Below, one piece after another: positions 23,636 through 34,369 of a stretch of 64,000 nt of DNA. The notes beneath the pieces were generated by a model. It was given only the letters and a program-made list of their open reading frames with translations. It was not told the origin of the DNA and did not search any database. The stretch lies in NCBI GenBank assembly GCA_029582165.1, contig CM055880.1:6014001-6078000 (forward strand), read 5' to 3'. Position 1 is the stretch's first letter; each line of letters opens with the position of its first letter. The stretch comes from Portulaca oleracea (Eukaryota; Streptophyta; Magnoliopsida; Caryophyllales; Portulacaceae). The translations under genes and the position numbers were made by a program.

Positions 23636-23905
23636 ATGAGGAGGATGTTCAACCGTAAACTCATGCATCTTCCAAGACGTTTTGATGCCTTTGCGAGGTT
23701 CTCCTTCTTTGCTAGGTTCTCCTTCGTAATAATCCAACGACTTTTTGACACCGATTTTGGTACCCTTATGCATTATCACTTTGTCTGCTCCGGTCGCCTT
23801 CCAATAGCCCTCTCTAGCCTTTCGATCTGGCCGATGACCGTTCGGGTATTTCCGTTGTCTCGGCGTGAAAAAGTACCATTTTCCGTCTTTGGGCTTATAC
23901 ATTCC

Positions 23906-24591
23906 TGCTCATAGGGGGGAAAAAAACTTTCTGGATCATTATCATAGAAAAACAAAATTAAAGGTGCTAATGGTTTTGTTCGGCAAATAGCTGTTAGCGG
24001 TTGGCTATTTGCATAACTGTTCATTATTAGCTGTTTGGATTGACTAGTATAAGGATTTTCTTGTGCCAAAACTATTTTTTCTAGGCCATGTTCTTTAGTT
24101 GGGTTAAATCTAACTAACCTAACTTAGTTTAACTTAATTTAACTTATCTTTACCTAACCTAATTTAAACCAACCCTAAAAACACCTAAATAAAAAACTTT
24201 TTAAATTAAAAAGAAATTTAAATAATATTATTTTAATTTCAAATCTATCCACTTTACCTACAACTTTTTTGATTGGGTTATTATTAAATAATATTGTGTT
24301 AGCAACTTGTCGCAATAATAGTTTGTGTAAGGATAACATTTATCGCAATAATCATAATATCTGTTGACACATAAGTTAATGATAATGAACTTTCAACTAT
24401 TAGAATTTTTATTCAAAATATATACTATGTATGATTTTGAGGTTATAAAATAAAAATAAAAACCTTTCCTCTCAAATAAAAATGAAAAAAAAAATAAAAT
24501 CCTCACCCTAGGTCCTTAAATGCCGCCTTCTCAAAATTGTATTCCTGTTCGATTAGCAACTTGAATTGGAGGGAATACCAACAGTCGATCC
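23906..24591. other. Intergenic and upstream region of F-box copy A
   Basis: Contains the ccatgttctttagttggg repeat (about 24082-24290, related to 7800-8431). From about 24340 it has the shared upstream block of the F-box array: gacacataagttaatgata, then gaggttataaaataaaaata and cctcaccctaggtcc. Confidence 0.55.
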
Positions 24592-27097
24592 ATGGAGATG
24601 AATCAGATGATTCACAGGTATTCATTCTCACCTTCCTTTTCTTCATTACTGTATAAGGAATTAACTCAACATGGTATACAAATTCATAATTTTTGGCTGT
24701 TTAAATTGTTCTGCTCATCTCTAGGGTTCCACCTTTTTCATCAAAGAAAACATCTTTAAATTGTACTGCTCTGCATATTTGGACATTGTTAGACAAAATT
24801 GTGCTAATACCCACCTTCAAAACTCTTAATTTGCTCAACAAAGATAAGATTTTGATGGGGTTATTGGAATTAAACAATCCGACCTTTGGCGTAATTTGGA
24901 TATGTCGAACTGACCTTTGGAATTTAGACTTAGACTTGACAAATTATATTTAACATCCTATTCGATTGAATAAACCTTCACAGATTTCAACTCATCAGAA
25001 AAGTGACTTACGGCGGTGATCAAACTATTTTTTCTTTACTTTTCACCTTTTCAATAGTTTACATAAGCAATCACTTTTGTCAAGTAACTTTTCTGACAAG
25101 TTGAAATCGGTAAAAATTCATTCTATCCAATAGGATGTTAAGTATAGTTTGTCGAGTCCAAATTCCAAATGTCAGTTCGTCATATCCAAATTGCCCCAAA
25201 GGTTGGATTATTTAATTCCAATAATCCATGGTTTTGATGTGTTGCTGCTGGGTTTGCTCAGACTCAAAGTAGCCTAAGTAGTGTGGATGATTGATTAACT
25301 AATGAAGTGGAAAACAGAAATGTGAGTTGAGGGTGTGAATTAGATGTGTCTAATTTAGGTTCTGTGCCTTTTTCCATTTCAGGGCAAAGGGTTCTCCGTG
25401 AACCCTCTAATGATAGGATCAGTGATTTGCCCAACAATGTAACTGATCACATTATTCGGTTTTTATCAATCGAGGATGCTGCAAGGATGAGTGCTTTATC
25501 CAAGACGTGGAGAAGTAATTGGTTGTCATTACCTCGGCTCGTATTCGATGGCGAAATTGCTGGCCCCATAAACTCTGATCGTGATGCTCTCAAGTGGTTC
25601 AACATCATAAGCAACATACTCTTCCTTCATCGGGGTTCCATTATTGAATTTTCTCTAACTATTCCGGGTTTGCCACCTTCATCTCATGTTGACATTATCC
25701 CATGGCTCTCATTTGTTGTAAAGAATGGTGTAAAGATCCTTACATTTCGTAATTTTACTGAGGAACTCTAAATTAGGTTGCCATCATGTTTCTTCTCCTC
25801 TCCTAGGCTCGAAAATTTAACTCTTCATCAATGTATTATTGGCCGTCTTTCATGTTTTAGGGGTTTGAGAAACCTTTTGAGTCTTGACTTAACTAAAGTT
25901 GTGTTTGAAGCTGGTGTATTTGAGGAGTTCATTGCTGCTTGTACTGCTCTAGAGAAGCTGACACTATCGAGATGCACCACTGATGACACCATGATTATCA
26001 ATTCGCCTAATCTTAAGGTCCTACATGTTAATGATATCTTCAAGTCTATTAGTTTTAAGAGTGCCTCAAGCCTTGTGTTAGTTACACTGGATTTAAACAA
26101 TACACATGCCTTCGAATGGGCTGATATGATGAACTCTCTTTCTAATTTATGTAGACTTCAGACGCTTTGTCTTTATGGGCGCACTTGTGAGGTAAGTCCA
26201 ATATTGGTCTTGTGTTTTTTTGGTTTCCAAAATTGTGTAGCTTACATCTTCATTTTCGTGCTATTGAAGAGCTTAGCAAACTGTGGCATTTCAAGGATTC
26301 TGCCTACAACCTTTAAGCACCTTAAAATCCTCGAGTTGTGCAACCTTGGTATGAATCATAAAGAGTTTTTGTTTGCTATTGGCGTAATTCGAAGCTGTCC
26401 TTATGTGGAGGAACTTGTACTTATGATGAGAAGGAAGTCAAAGGAAGTCAACAAGGAGGAACTTAAGATACCGGTGAGTTAACTGAGCACATAAAGATGG
26501 TTTTTCAGTGAATAAGTCCGAGTTAAATGAAGCTGTCCTTAAGTGGTATTTTGTAATTGATGAATGTCATTCATTCGTTATTGAAGCTGAATTTGGTGAT
26601 ACCATTAGTTTCATAACTTAGACTTTGGAATGAACAATCTCATGAGGTTGGTTACTATTTTCTTTGCTTCTTAGTTGTCACTGCTGTCATTGTAAACTGT
26701 AAAGAGAGCATACTTTTGCACCTCATTACTTTGAGGAGAATTCCTGGTCTAAGTTAACCTGGTCTGATCGAACGGTCTGATTATTACATTGATTTTTTTA
26801 ATCCAGGGAAACGATGAAACCAACTGTGATGATGACGGGTATACATTCAATCATCTACGAAGCATTAGTTTAACGTGTGTCCGAGGTCTTGCATTAGAGA
26901 TGAGACTGATTTCGTATCTGCTTGCTTCCTCTCCATCACTTGAGAGACTGTTATTCACTTGCTGTAATCTTGAGGCTCGTGAAGAGTTACAGTTGCTTAG
27001 AAAGATGTTGCAGTTTCAGAGAGCATCTCCTAGGGCACAAGTCAAGCGAATTGGCGTTGCTTCTTCTCGTAAACTTTTAACCAAGGGAAGCGAATAA
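24592..27097 (+). pseudogene. F-box/LRR/FBD copy A, disabled
   Basis: Same five-part plan as copies B-E. Exons: 24592-24617 (26 bp, nine longer than the others), 25383-26191, 26270-26473 and 26807-27097. Exon 2 lacks two A of the run after its acceptor, so it is out of frame with exon 1. A TAA at 25769-25771 replaces the Y codon of NEELYFRLPSCFF. The F-box (DRISDLPNNVTDHIIRFL...ALSKTWRSNWLSLP), LRR and FBD-like parts (LEMRLISYLLASSPSLERL, FQRASPRAQV) are otherwise well preserved, so loss is recent. A foldback element occupies intron 1. A shortened product from 25346 is possible but would be a bare F-box. Confidence 0.8.
24857..25229. mobile_element. Foldback MULE-type MITE, family 3, in intron 1 of copy A
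   Basis: Arms of about 150 bp (gggttattggaattaaacaa on the left, its complement ending aattccaataatcc on the right). The flanks gattttgat (24848-24856) and ggttttgat (25230-25238) match at 8 of 9. Copy B has the uninterrupted site (gataatattttgatgtgttg, 30540-30559), so the insertion followed the A/B duplication. Confidence 0.82.
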
Positions 27098-27593
27098 TTA
27101 AAGCTACTTATTGGCAGGTTTCCAAGGCAAAGATGAAGTTGGTGGGAAAGGTTGCAGTGTTTTGTTCTGAACAATATCTAACTTCTTTTTTTTTCCTGGA
27201 CTGTATGACATGTACCAGTACCATGTATGTTGTTAACCGTTCAAATCAGTTGATTGCATATCTACCTCTTCTTGAGTTGAATCATTTGGAAGAGAAACAG
27301 AGAATCTGTTCTCTTTCAGAGAGGGAAAATTTTTGGTATGGAATCTGATGATCAAAACGAAGCTTTTTGACCCAATTGAGTTGGGTTTGTGTTGGAAAGA
27401 TCCAGGACTAATGCACCAGTTGCTGGGTCGAAGGAATGTTTTCAAGTTTGGTTTTAATGGTTTTGGATGTGTTTCTTCTACCAGTGAATGATATATTAGA
27501 TTGGAGATGTGATACAGTGACGAGCAGAGTGTTAGGATAAAATTGTCATCCAGAATAGTAAAAAATGTCATTGGATTTGGAAATATACACTAA
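27098..27593. other. 3' flank of F-box copy A
   Basis: Similar to 41383-41860 after copy D (gtttccaaggcaaagatgaa, cagagaatctgttctctttc), so it is part of the duplicated unit. Presumed 3' untranslated sequence. Confidence 0.6.
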
Positions 27594-27833
27594 GGGTGCG
27601 TTTGGTTGGTCAATAACCCCCTCTCGGGTTGACTTATTTTCCCCATGTTTGAATGCGGGTTGATTTCGAGAAAATTTTCACGATGGGCCCTCCATTTTCT
27701 CCATTTTCATAGGGAAAATTTTCCTTAGGGGGGCTAAGGGAAGTTTTTCTTAGGGAAATTTTTCACATGAAAAACTACCCATGGAAAATTTTCCTCTGGA
27801 AAAATTTCTCTGGGATTCCTACCAAACACTCCC
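27594..27833. mobile_element. Tourist-like MITE of a second family
   Basis: The 240 bp element has ends gggtgcgtttggttgg and cctaccaaacactccc, with TAA at 27591-27593 and 27834-27836. The interior is full of ggaaaattttcc words. This fits the GGGTGYGTTTGG class of PIF/Harbinger MITEs. Confidence 0.82.
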
Positions 27834-28102
27834 TAAATAACACTTTATTTCTGCCTTATGAATGTGAAGGATATGAACTCGGTGACTTCCCCTAAACATA
27901 AGGATTGTTTCCTGCTAATGAGCCAAAATCAAACGTACCAATACCCACTGCTTCATGTCAAAAGAGATTGCATTTTGTTGATTTTGGTCTGCCATTGTGT
28001 TTGTCATACATTGAAAGATGTAATGATAATTTGAATCTCTCTCTATATCCCTGTCTCTCCTTTTTTTTTTCTTTTTTGATTTTGTGGCCTATTGGATCCT
28101 TC

Positions 28103-29094
28103 TGAGGTCCAAAATCGGCTAGAGAATATTATCTAACAAGTTTTCTCCCTTTGGTCGTCATATAAGAGTTTTATATAAGTTATCAATTTTCTTCATTTTT
28201 GTATCAGATACTATTGAGAGGAAAATATTGAGAGATAGAGTTTCACCAATATTTTTTCAAAGTGTTTCACTATTGTTATCCCTAGAGAGATTGTGTGTTG
28301 AGAGATTGAGAGATTGCTTGTAATCTCCATTATTGATCGTATCACACCATGTGATAGTGATCGGTTTGTACTCTTTTTTTTTTTCCCTCATAATGGATTA
28401 TTTATGGTTGTCGCCGTCTATGGGGTTCTTCTCCAAGTTCTTGGGTTTCCCACGTAAATCTGATGTTCGTTTTATCGCTTAATTTTTATTCCTAAATTTT
28501 GTGGTAATCTTCGTCATCTCATTTGCTTTCACTATAACTGTAATCGGCAGTTAATTTCTCTGAAAACCCTCACAAGTGGTATCAGAGCCTGGAGAAGATG
28601 GCTTCAATCATGAAGTGCGAGATTCCAAAATTCGATGGAACCAGGAGTTTCACGATGTGGAGACAGCAGATGAAGGCAGTCCTGATTCAGCACGGGTTAT
28701 GGGATGTGATCGAGTATCCTGACGTAATGACTAATTAAATGATGAGCGATGAAGACTTCAAGAAACTCCAGAAAGAGATAGGGCAGCCTGAGTGCGAGAG
28801 AGTGGAAGAAGTTGGAAGATAAGACTCTGGTCTGGATTCAGCTATGTTTGGCGGAGCACATTCAAAGAGAGGTTATGCATATCAAGGAATCTCAGAAGCT
28901 TTGGGCCAAACTAGAAGAGATGTATATGTCGAAGAATTTCGCCTACAAATACCAAATGAAAGAGAAACTCTATAGGCTAAGAATGTCTACAGGTACTTCT
29001 ATGCAAGCACATTTTAGTGAATTTGATTATATTTTTATTGAGTTAAAATCAATGGATGTAAAACACAGTGATAAGGATAAAGCTTTACATTAAT
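28103..29094 (+). mobile_element. Copia fragment: LTR, primer site, gag
   Basis: The 5' part looks like an LTR (TATA-like tcatataagagttttatata, ending in ccctcaca at 28574). It is followed by tggtatcagagcc at 28577, the initiator-Met tRNA primer site of Copia elements. Gag opens at 28598 (MKCEIPKFDGTRSFTMWRQQ, then after lesions HIKESQKLWAKLEEMYMSK, MKEKLYRLRMSTGTSMQAHF). A stop near 28737 and a frameshift near 28810 kill it. Everything after gag is missing. The LTR start (TGAGGTCC at 28103) is a guess. Confidence 0.75.
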
Positions 29095-29921
29095 TTTTTT
29101 TTAACAATGATAGTTAAAAAATATATTTCACTAAAAATTCAAAATTAATATATACAATCAAAGTGTCATGTTATAATAGTTAAAAAGTGCAATGTACTAT
29201 TGATTCTACCATAAAAGCGATTGAAATTTATATTTATGATAATAGTTCAAAATTAATATATACGATCAAAGTGACATGTTTTAATATATACAATCAAAGT
29301 AATGATATTGATTGAGATACATTTTTTTTACGGAATTTAATATTTTTAAGGATATTTTATCTAGTGGCGGATGCAAATCTTTTGTTTAGGGGTAGCCAAA
29401 ACACTGATATATTCATCCGATATACATAAAATTAGTAATTTTTATTCCAAATCATATCAATTAATTACTAATTTTTTTTTTTACCGGCGGCTGTGGCCAC
29501 CCTAGCAGTATGGGATATGCCCATGATTGTATCACAATTGGAAGTTTTTCAATTATTATAGTTGAAAAATGTGATATACCATTGATTCTATCATAAAATA
29601 TTGAAATTTATACATTTTGATCAAAGTAACCGCCGCAATGATAATCATATCTATTGACACATAAGTTATTGATAATGAACTTTCAACTATCATAATTGAA
29701 AAATAATTTAACTAAAGTAGAATTTTCATTCAAAATATACAGTACTATACTACTATAGTAGGATTTTGAAGTTATAAATAAAAATAAAAACCTTGCCTCT
29801 TAAATAAAAATGAAAAAACAAAAATAAAATCCTCACCCTAGGTCCTTAAATGCCTTCTTCTCAAAATTGTCTTCCTGTTCGATTAGCAACTTGAATTGGA
29901 GGGAATACCAACAGTCGATCC
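29095..29921. other. Intergenic and upstream region of F-box copy B
   Basis: About 29100-29330 has aaaattaatatatacratca repeats. From about 29630 it carries the array upstream block also found before copy A (cattgacacataagtta-type, ttataaataaaaataaaaac, cctcaccctaggtcc). Confidence 0.55.
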
Positions 29922-32451
29922 ATGGAGATGATTCCCAGGTATTCATTCTCAGTCTCACCTTCCTTTTCTTTATTACTGTATGAGGAATTAACTCACAAAA
30001 TTACTCTGAGGTACCTAACTTTTGGTGAAATGTTTTTCTGGTATCCCAACTTTTCAAAACTAATTTTGAGGTACCCTTACTTTTTGGATTAATAAATATT
30101 TGATGCTTTTCTGACCATTAATTTTATTAAGTGACCAAAATGTCATTGTTTTTCCCTTCTTGAAGAAATATCTTTGAAGAAGAAGAATAAGGGTATTTTG
30201 GTCACTTAATAAAATTAATGGTCGGAAAAACACCAAATAATTACTAACCCGAAAAGTAAGGGTATCTCAAAATTAGTTTTGAAAAATTGGGGTACCGAAA
30301 AATAGTTTTCCCAAATATTGAGGTACCTCTGAGTAATTTTTTGGAATTAACTCAACATGGTAGTATGCAATTTCATAATTTCTGGCTGTTTAAACTGTTC
30401 TGCTCATCTCTAGGGTTTCATCAATGACAACATCTTTAAATTCTACTGCTCATCTATAGGATGTCACCTGTATATTTGGACACTGTTGGACAAAATTGTG
30501 CTAATACCCATCTTCAAAACTTTTAATTTGCTCAACAAAGATAATATTTTGATGTGTTGCTGCTGGGTTTGCTCTGATTCTGAGTAGCCAAAGTAGTGTG
30601 GATGATTGATTACTAATGAAGTGCAGAAGATAAATGTGAGTTGAGGGTTTGAATTAGATGGTTCTAATTTAGGTTCTGTGCCTTTTTCCATTTCAGGGCA
30701 AAAAGGGTTCTCCATGAACCCTCTAATGATAGGATCAGTGACTTACCCAAGAATGTAATTGATCACATTATTCGGTTTTTACCGATCGAGGATGCTGCAA
30801 GGATGAGTGCTTTATCGAAGACTTGGAGAAGTTATTGGTTGTCACTGCCTCGACTCGTTTTTTATGAGGAAATTGCTGGCCGCTTATACTCTGATGGTGA
30901 TGCTCTCAAGTGGTTCAACATAATAAGCCACATACTCTTCCTTCATCAGGATCCCATTATTGAATTTTCTCTAACTATTCCGGATTTGCCACCTTCATCT
31001 CGTGTTGACATTATCCCATGGCTCTCGTTTATCGTAAGGAATGGCCTAAAAATCTTAACGTTTTATAGTTTTAATGAGGAACTCTACTTTAGGTTGCCAT
31101 CATGTTTCTTCTCCTCTCCGGGGCTCGAAAGTTTAACTCTTGAGTATTGTATTATAGGCCGTCTTTCATGTTTTAGGGGTTTGAGAAACATTTTGAGCCT
31201 TGACTTATGTGAAGTTGTGTTTGAAGCTGGTGTACTTGAGGAGTTCTTTGCTGCTTGTCCATTACTAGAGAAGTTGACACTAACATTGTGCACCACTCAT
31301 GGCCCCATTATTATCAATTCGCCGAATCTTAAGGTCCTACGTGTTGATGGCATCTTCCAGTCTATTAGTTTTAAGAGTGCCTCAAGCATAGTGTCAGTTA
31401 CACTGGGTTTAAACATTGAAGAAACTATCGAATGGGCTGATATCATGAAGTCTTTTTCTAATTTATGTAGACTTGAGACGCTTACTCTTTATGGGAGCGT
31501 TTGTGAGGTGAGTCTAATATTGGTCTTATGTTTTTTTTGGTTTCCAAAATTGTGTATCTTACATCTTCATTTTTGTGTTGTTTAAGAGCTTGGCAAACTA
31601 TGGCATTTCAAGGATTCTGCCTACAACCTTTAAGCACCTTACAATCCTCAAATTATCCGAGATTGGGATGAATCATAAAGAGTTTTTGTTTGCTATTGGC
31701 ATAATTCGAAGCTGCCCTTATGTGGAGGAACTTGTACTTACGTTGAGATTGCAGTCAAATGAAGTCAATGAGGAGGAACTAAAGATCCCGGTGAGTTAAT
31801 TGAGCACACAAAGATGGTTTTCAGTGAACGAGTCCAAGTCAAAGAAGTACACGTCTAAGTGGTATTTTGTAATTGATGACTGTCATTCATTCGTTATTGA
31901 ATTTGGTCATCGCATTAGTTTCATAACTTAGACTTTGGTATGAATAATCTCATGATTCTTTGCCTCTGAGTCGTCACTGTCATTGTAAAGAGAGCATATT
32001 AGTGCTCCTCATTACTTTGAGAATGATTACTGGTCTTGCTGGACCATGGTTGATGAAATCGTTTCATTATTACAATGATTTTTTAATCCAGGGAAGCGAC
32101 GAAACCAACAATGTCGATGATGAGTATACATTCAATCATCTACGAAGCATTCATTTAGTGAATGTCCAAGGTCTTGCTTTAGAGATGAAGTTGATTTCAT
32201 ATCTGCTTGCTTCCTCTCCGTCACTTGAGACATTGTTATTCACTTGCAAAAAACTTGAGGCTCATGAAGAGTTAAAGTTGCATAGACAGATGTTGCAGTT
32301 TCCGAGAGCATCGCCCAGGGCGCAAGTGAAGCAAACTGAATATGTGGGTACTTTGAATTCTCTGTTTTTGTTGCATGCATTTTGATCCCAAAAGACCTCT
32401 TGCTGATGCTGTGTTTCTATTGTTGAACAGAGGCTGACCTTTGTGTACTAA
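29922..32451 (+). CDS. F-box/LRR/FBD-like protein, copy B, 434 aa
   Basis: Exons 29922-29938, 30697-31507, 31587-31790, 32092-32343 and 32431-32451 join in frame with GT-AG borders. Exon 1 is a 17-base micro-exon (MEMIP plus two bases). Order of parts: F-box at about residues 16-55 (DRISDLPKNVIDHIIRFLPI, ALSKTWRSYWLSLPRLVF), leucine-rich repeats of the RNI type in the middle (LPSCFFSSPGLESLTL, CPLLEKLTL, INSPNLKVLRV), and an FBD-like tail (LEMKLISYLLASSPSLETL, FPRASPRAQV). Such proteins bind SKP1-like ASK proteins through the F-box and present a target to an SCF ubiquitin ligase. Intron 1 contains a foldback MITE. The last exon (RLTFVY) is the least certain part. No disabling change was found. 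Confidence 0.82.
29996..30343. mobile_element. Foldback MULE-type MITE, family 1, copy 2, in intron 1 of copy B
   Basis: The 348 bp element runs from caaaattactctgaggtacc to ggtacctctgagtaattttttg. The 11 bp gaattaactca lies at 29985-29995 and 30344-30354. Copy A has the empty site, aaggaattaactcaacatgg, near 24656. Confidence 0.9.
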
Positions 32452-33365
32452 TGAAGGTGAAGTTGCTTGTAAACTTGTGATCAAGTAAAGCTCATAATTG
32501 AGACTTATTATTATTGGCAGAGATGATGGTGGTGGGAAAGCTTGCATTGTTTTGTTCTTAACAATATCTACTTTTTTCTGGACTATGACATGTTAATGAC
32601 ATGTATCATGTATGTTGTTAACTAATTAAATGAGTTGATTGCCTATTTTGTTTTTTTATAATTAGCGGCCAAAGAAGCCCTTTTATTCATCATACGAAAT
32701 AAGTGCAAGAGAGCACAGAATAGCCACCTCATAGTATCACACAGCACATGATCACTATTTACTTCCTCTTGAGTTAAATCATCTTTATACCATATAAGTT
32801 AAAGTTTTTGTCATTTCTGCCATCAAACTTTCAAATTTGTCAAATGGTGGTTGTGGGAGAAAAGAGAGGAGAGAGGAGAGAGGAGAGAACCATCGTCCAT
32901 CTCTCTTGTCCCACAACCACCATTCATCACCACCCATTGACCCATCGTCGCCTCCATAGCCATCGGAAAACTGGCGAACACTTCCGCTATGGTGGTGGGT
33001 GGTGGTGGTTGTGGAATAAGAGAGAGATGATATAAGAGGAGGGAGGTAATTATGATTGTTCTTATTTGGATTCATTAATGAGGAGAAGAGAGAGCAAGTG
33101 TTAAAATCCCTAGTTAGTTTGGTTTTGTTTTAATATATTTAATAGATTTTGTAGTTCCTAGTAAAAATTTTCTTTGAAAAAAACCTTTTCTAGAATTCTA
33201 TCAAACGGTAATAATAAATAAATAAATAAATATTGTGGTAGGATTTTATTTTATTTTTCGCCAACATAGTCATGTTAAAATATTCTTGTACATGCTAACA
33301 TATACCTTCCCAAAAAGTTTTGTGAAATGAGAATTTTACCCTCCATATTTGGGAAATTTTAATTA
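32452..33365. other. 3' flank of copy B and simple sequence
   Basis: 32452-32650 is the shared 3' flank. About 32650-32760 is not in copy E at the same place, so it is an insertion of unknown kind. 32840-33020 has ggagagaggagag and ggtggtggttg simple repeats whose open frames are not genes. Confidence 0.5.
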
Positions 33366-33578
33366 GGCATCGTTCTTTTATACGGTGGAATTGTGGTGCG
33401 GTAAGTTGCGGTGCGGTGAGTTGCAGTGGGTTGCGGTAAGTTGTGGTGGAAAATAATAAATGAGTGTTGATATTAATAAAAAGGTAAATAGTATATTGTG
33501 GTAGATTGCAGTGAGTTGCGGTAAATTGCAGTAAATTGCGGTGTGGTAAGTTGTATTAGTGCATAAAAGAACGGTGTC
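33366..33578. mobile_element. Tourist-like MITE, copy 3
   Basis: The 213 bp element has ends ggcatcgttctttta and taaaagaacggtgtc, with TTA at 33363-33365 and 33579-33581. Internal ttgcggtgyggtaagttg words are shared with the family. Confidence 0.85.
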
Positions 33579-33706
33579 TTACTCAACCTAACTTTTACTG
33601 TTTAACGAAATGTCTACTTTTTTCGATTAGTCAAACATTTTGGACATGTTCGCACTTGATGTTTTACATGATTTGGTGTAAATAACTCAAAATTGGTCGA
33701 AAAGAC

Positions 33707-33840
33707 GAATTTACCCTCATTAAACACTAATCTCAATACATATTACATGCACCCGGAGCACAGGTCGGAAATACGAATTTACCCTCCTCATTAATATAAA
33801 CACTAATCTCAATACATATTATATGCACCTGGAGCACAGA
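33707..33840. repeat. Tandem duplication of about 65 bp
   Basis: Two copies of aaatacgaatttaccctc...cactaatctcaatacata...ggagcaca. The unit includes the left end of the MITE at 33810 and its target site, so it arose after that insertion. Confidence 0.75.
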
Positions 33841-33962
33841 ATGAACAATTACGTTATCGGTAGTGAACAACGGCTAAGAAGTATGAGTGAACAATTATAC
33901 TTTTGAAAGTGAACAATGATCATTTTTGGAGCACATGCTCCAGAAACATATAATAAATTGCA
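33810..33962. mobile_element. hAT-like MITE with GTGAACAAT repeats, copy 2
   Basis: The 153 bp element runs from caatacatattatatgcacc to tataataaattgca. The 9 bp cactaatct lies at 33801-33809 and 33963-33971. It has several gtgaacaat/gaacaatta words inside. Confidence 0.8.
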
Positions 33963-33971
33963 CACTAATCT

Positions 33972-34369
33972 GGCATTTTTAGTTGACGCCCCTCGCTCTT
34001 ATGAATTCTCACTTGCAAGTTAGACAGAACAGAACAAAAGCGAGCCCAGCAACAACAAATTGAAAGGATAAAAATGATATCAACAATGGTTAGGTATGAT
34101 ATTTATTGCATTTATTGTTTGTTAGATTGGATAATTATAAAAGATAAAATCCACATTTCACAAAATTTTAGGGGTGATATATGATTTTGAGGTTATAAAT
34201 AAAAATAAAAACCTTGCCTATTAAATAAAAAAATTCAAAAATCCTCACCTTATGTCCTCAATAGCTCCATCTCAAAATTGTCTGTCTGAACTGCAGACTG
34301 TTGAGTTGAGAGAGGTGGTTCTTCCAGTTGGCTTAGCTACTTGAATTGCAGGGAGGACAACATTATATC
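33972..34369. other. Upstream region of copy C
   Basis: Carries the array upstream block (gaggttataaataaaaataa at about 34190, then ccttgcctattaaat, tcaccttatgtcc and the gtctgaactgcagac leader). No gene before the micro-exon. Confidence 0.5.

Larger units (their letters stand above)
21061..23905 (-). pseudogene. NAC pseudogene, second copy
   Basis: Exon 2 (about 23905-23640) keeps [32 protein letters not shown] and WKMHEFTVE. Exon 3 (about 21904-21061) keeps LDEYV and the DNGYLRE...NYSTTAL...FPNHG repeats. Exon 1 is absent. An extra 8 bases after LDEYV shift exon 3. A 45 bp tandem repeat in exon 3 contains a stop. The end of exon 2 and part of intron 2, equal to about 5205-5675 of the intact gene, are missing and replaced by a LINE ORF1 piece. 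Intron 2 also has an extra stretch at about 22077-22500 not present in the first copy. Confidence 0.85.

Noticed and set aside
32785..33075. Open frames of 75-96 aa rich in T, H, R and G
   Set aside because: Simple ggagag and ggtggt repeats give open frames on both strands.
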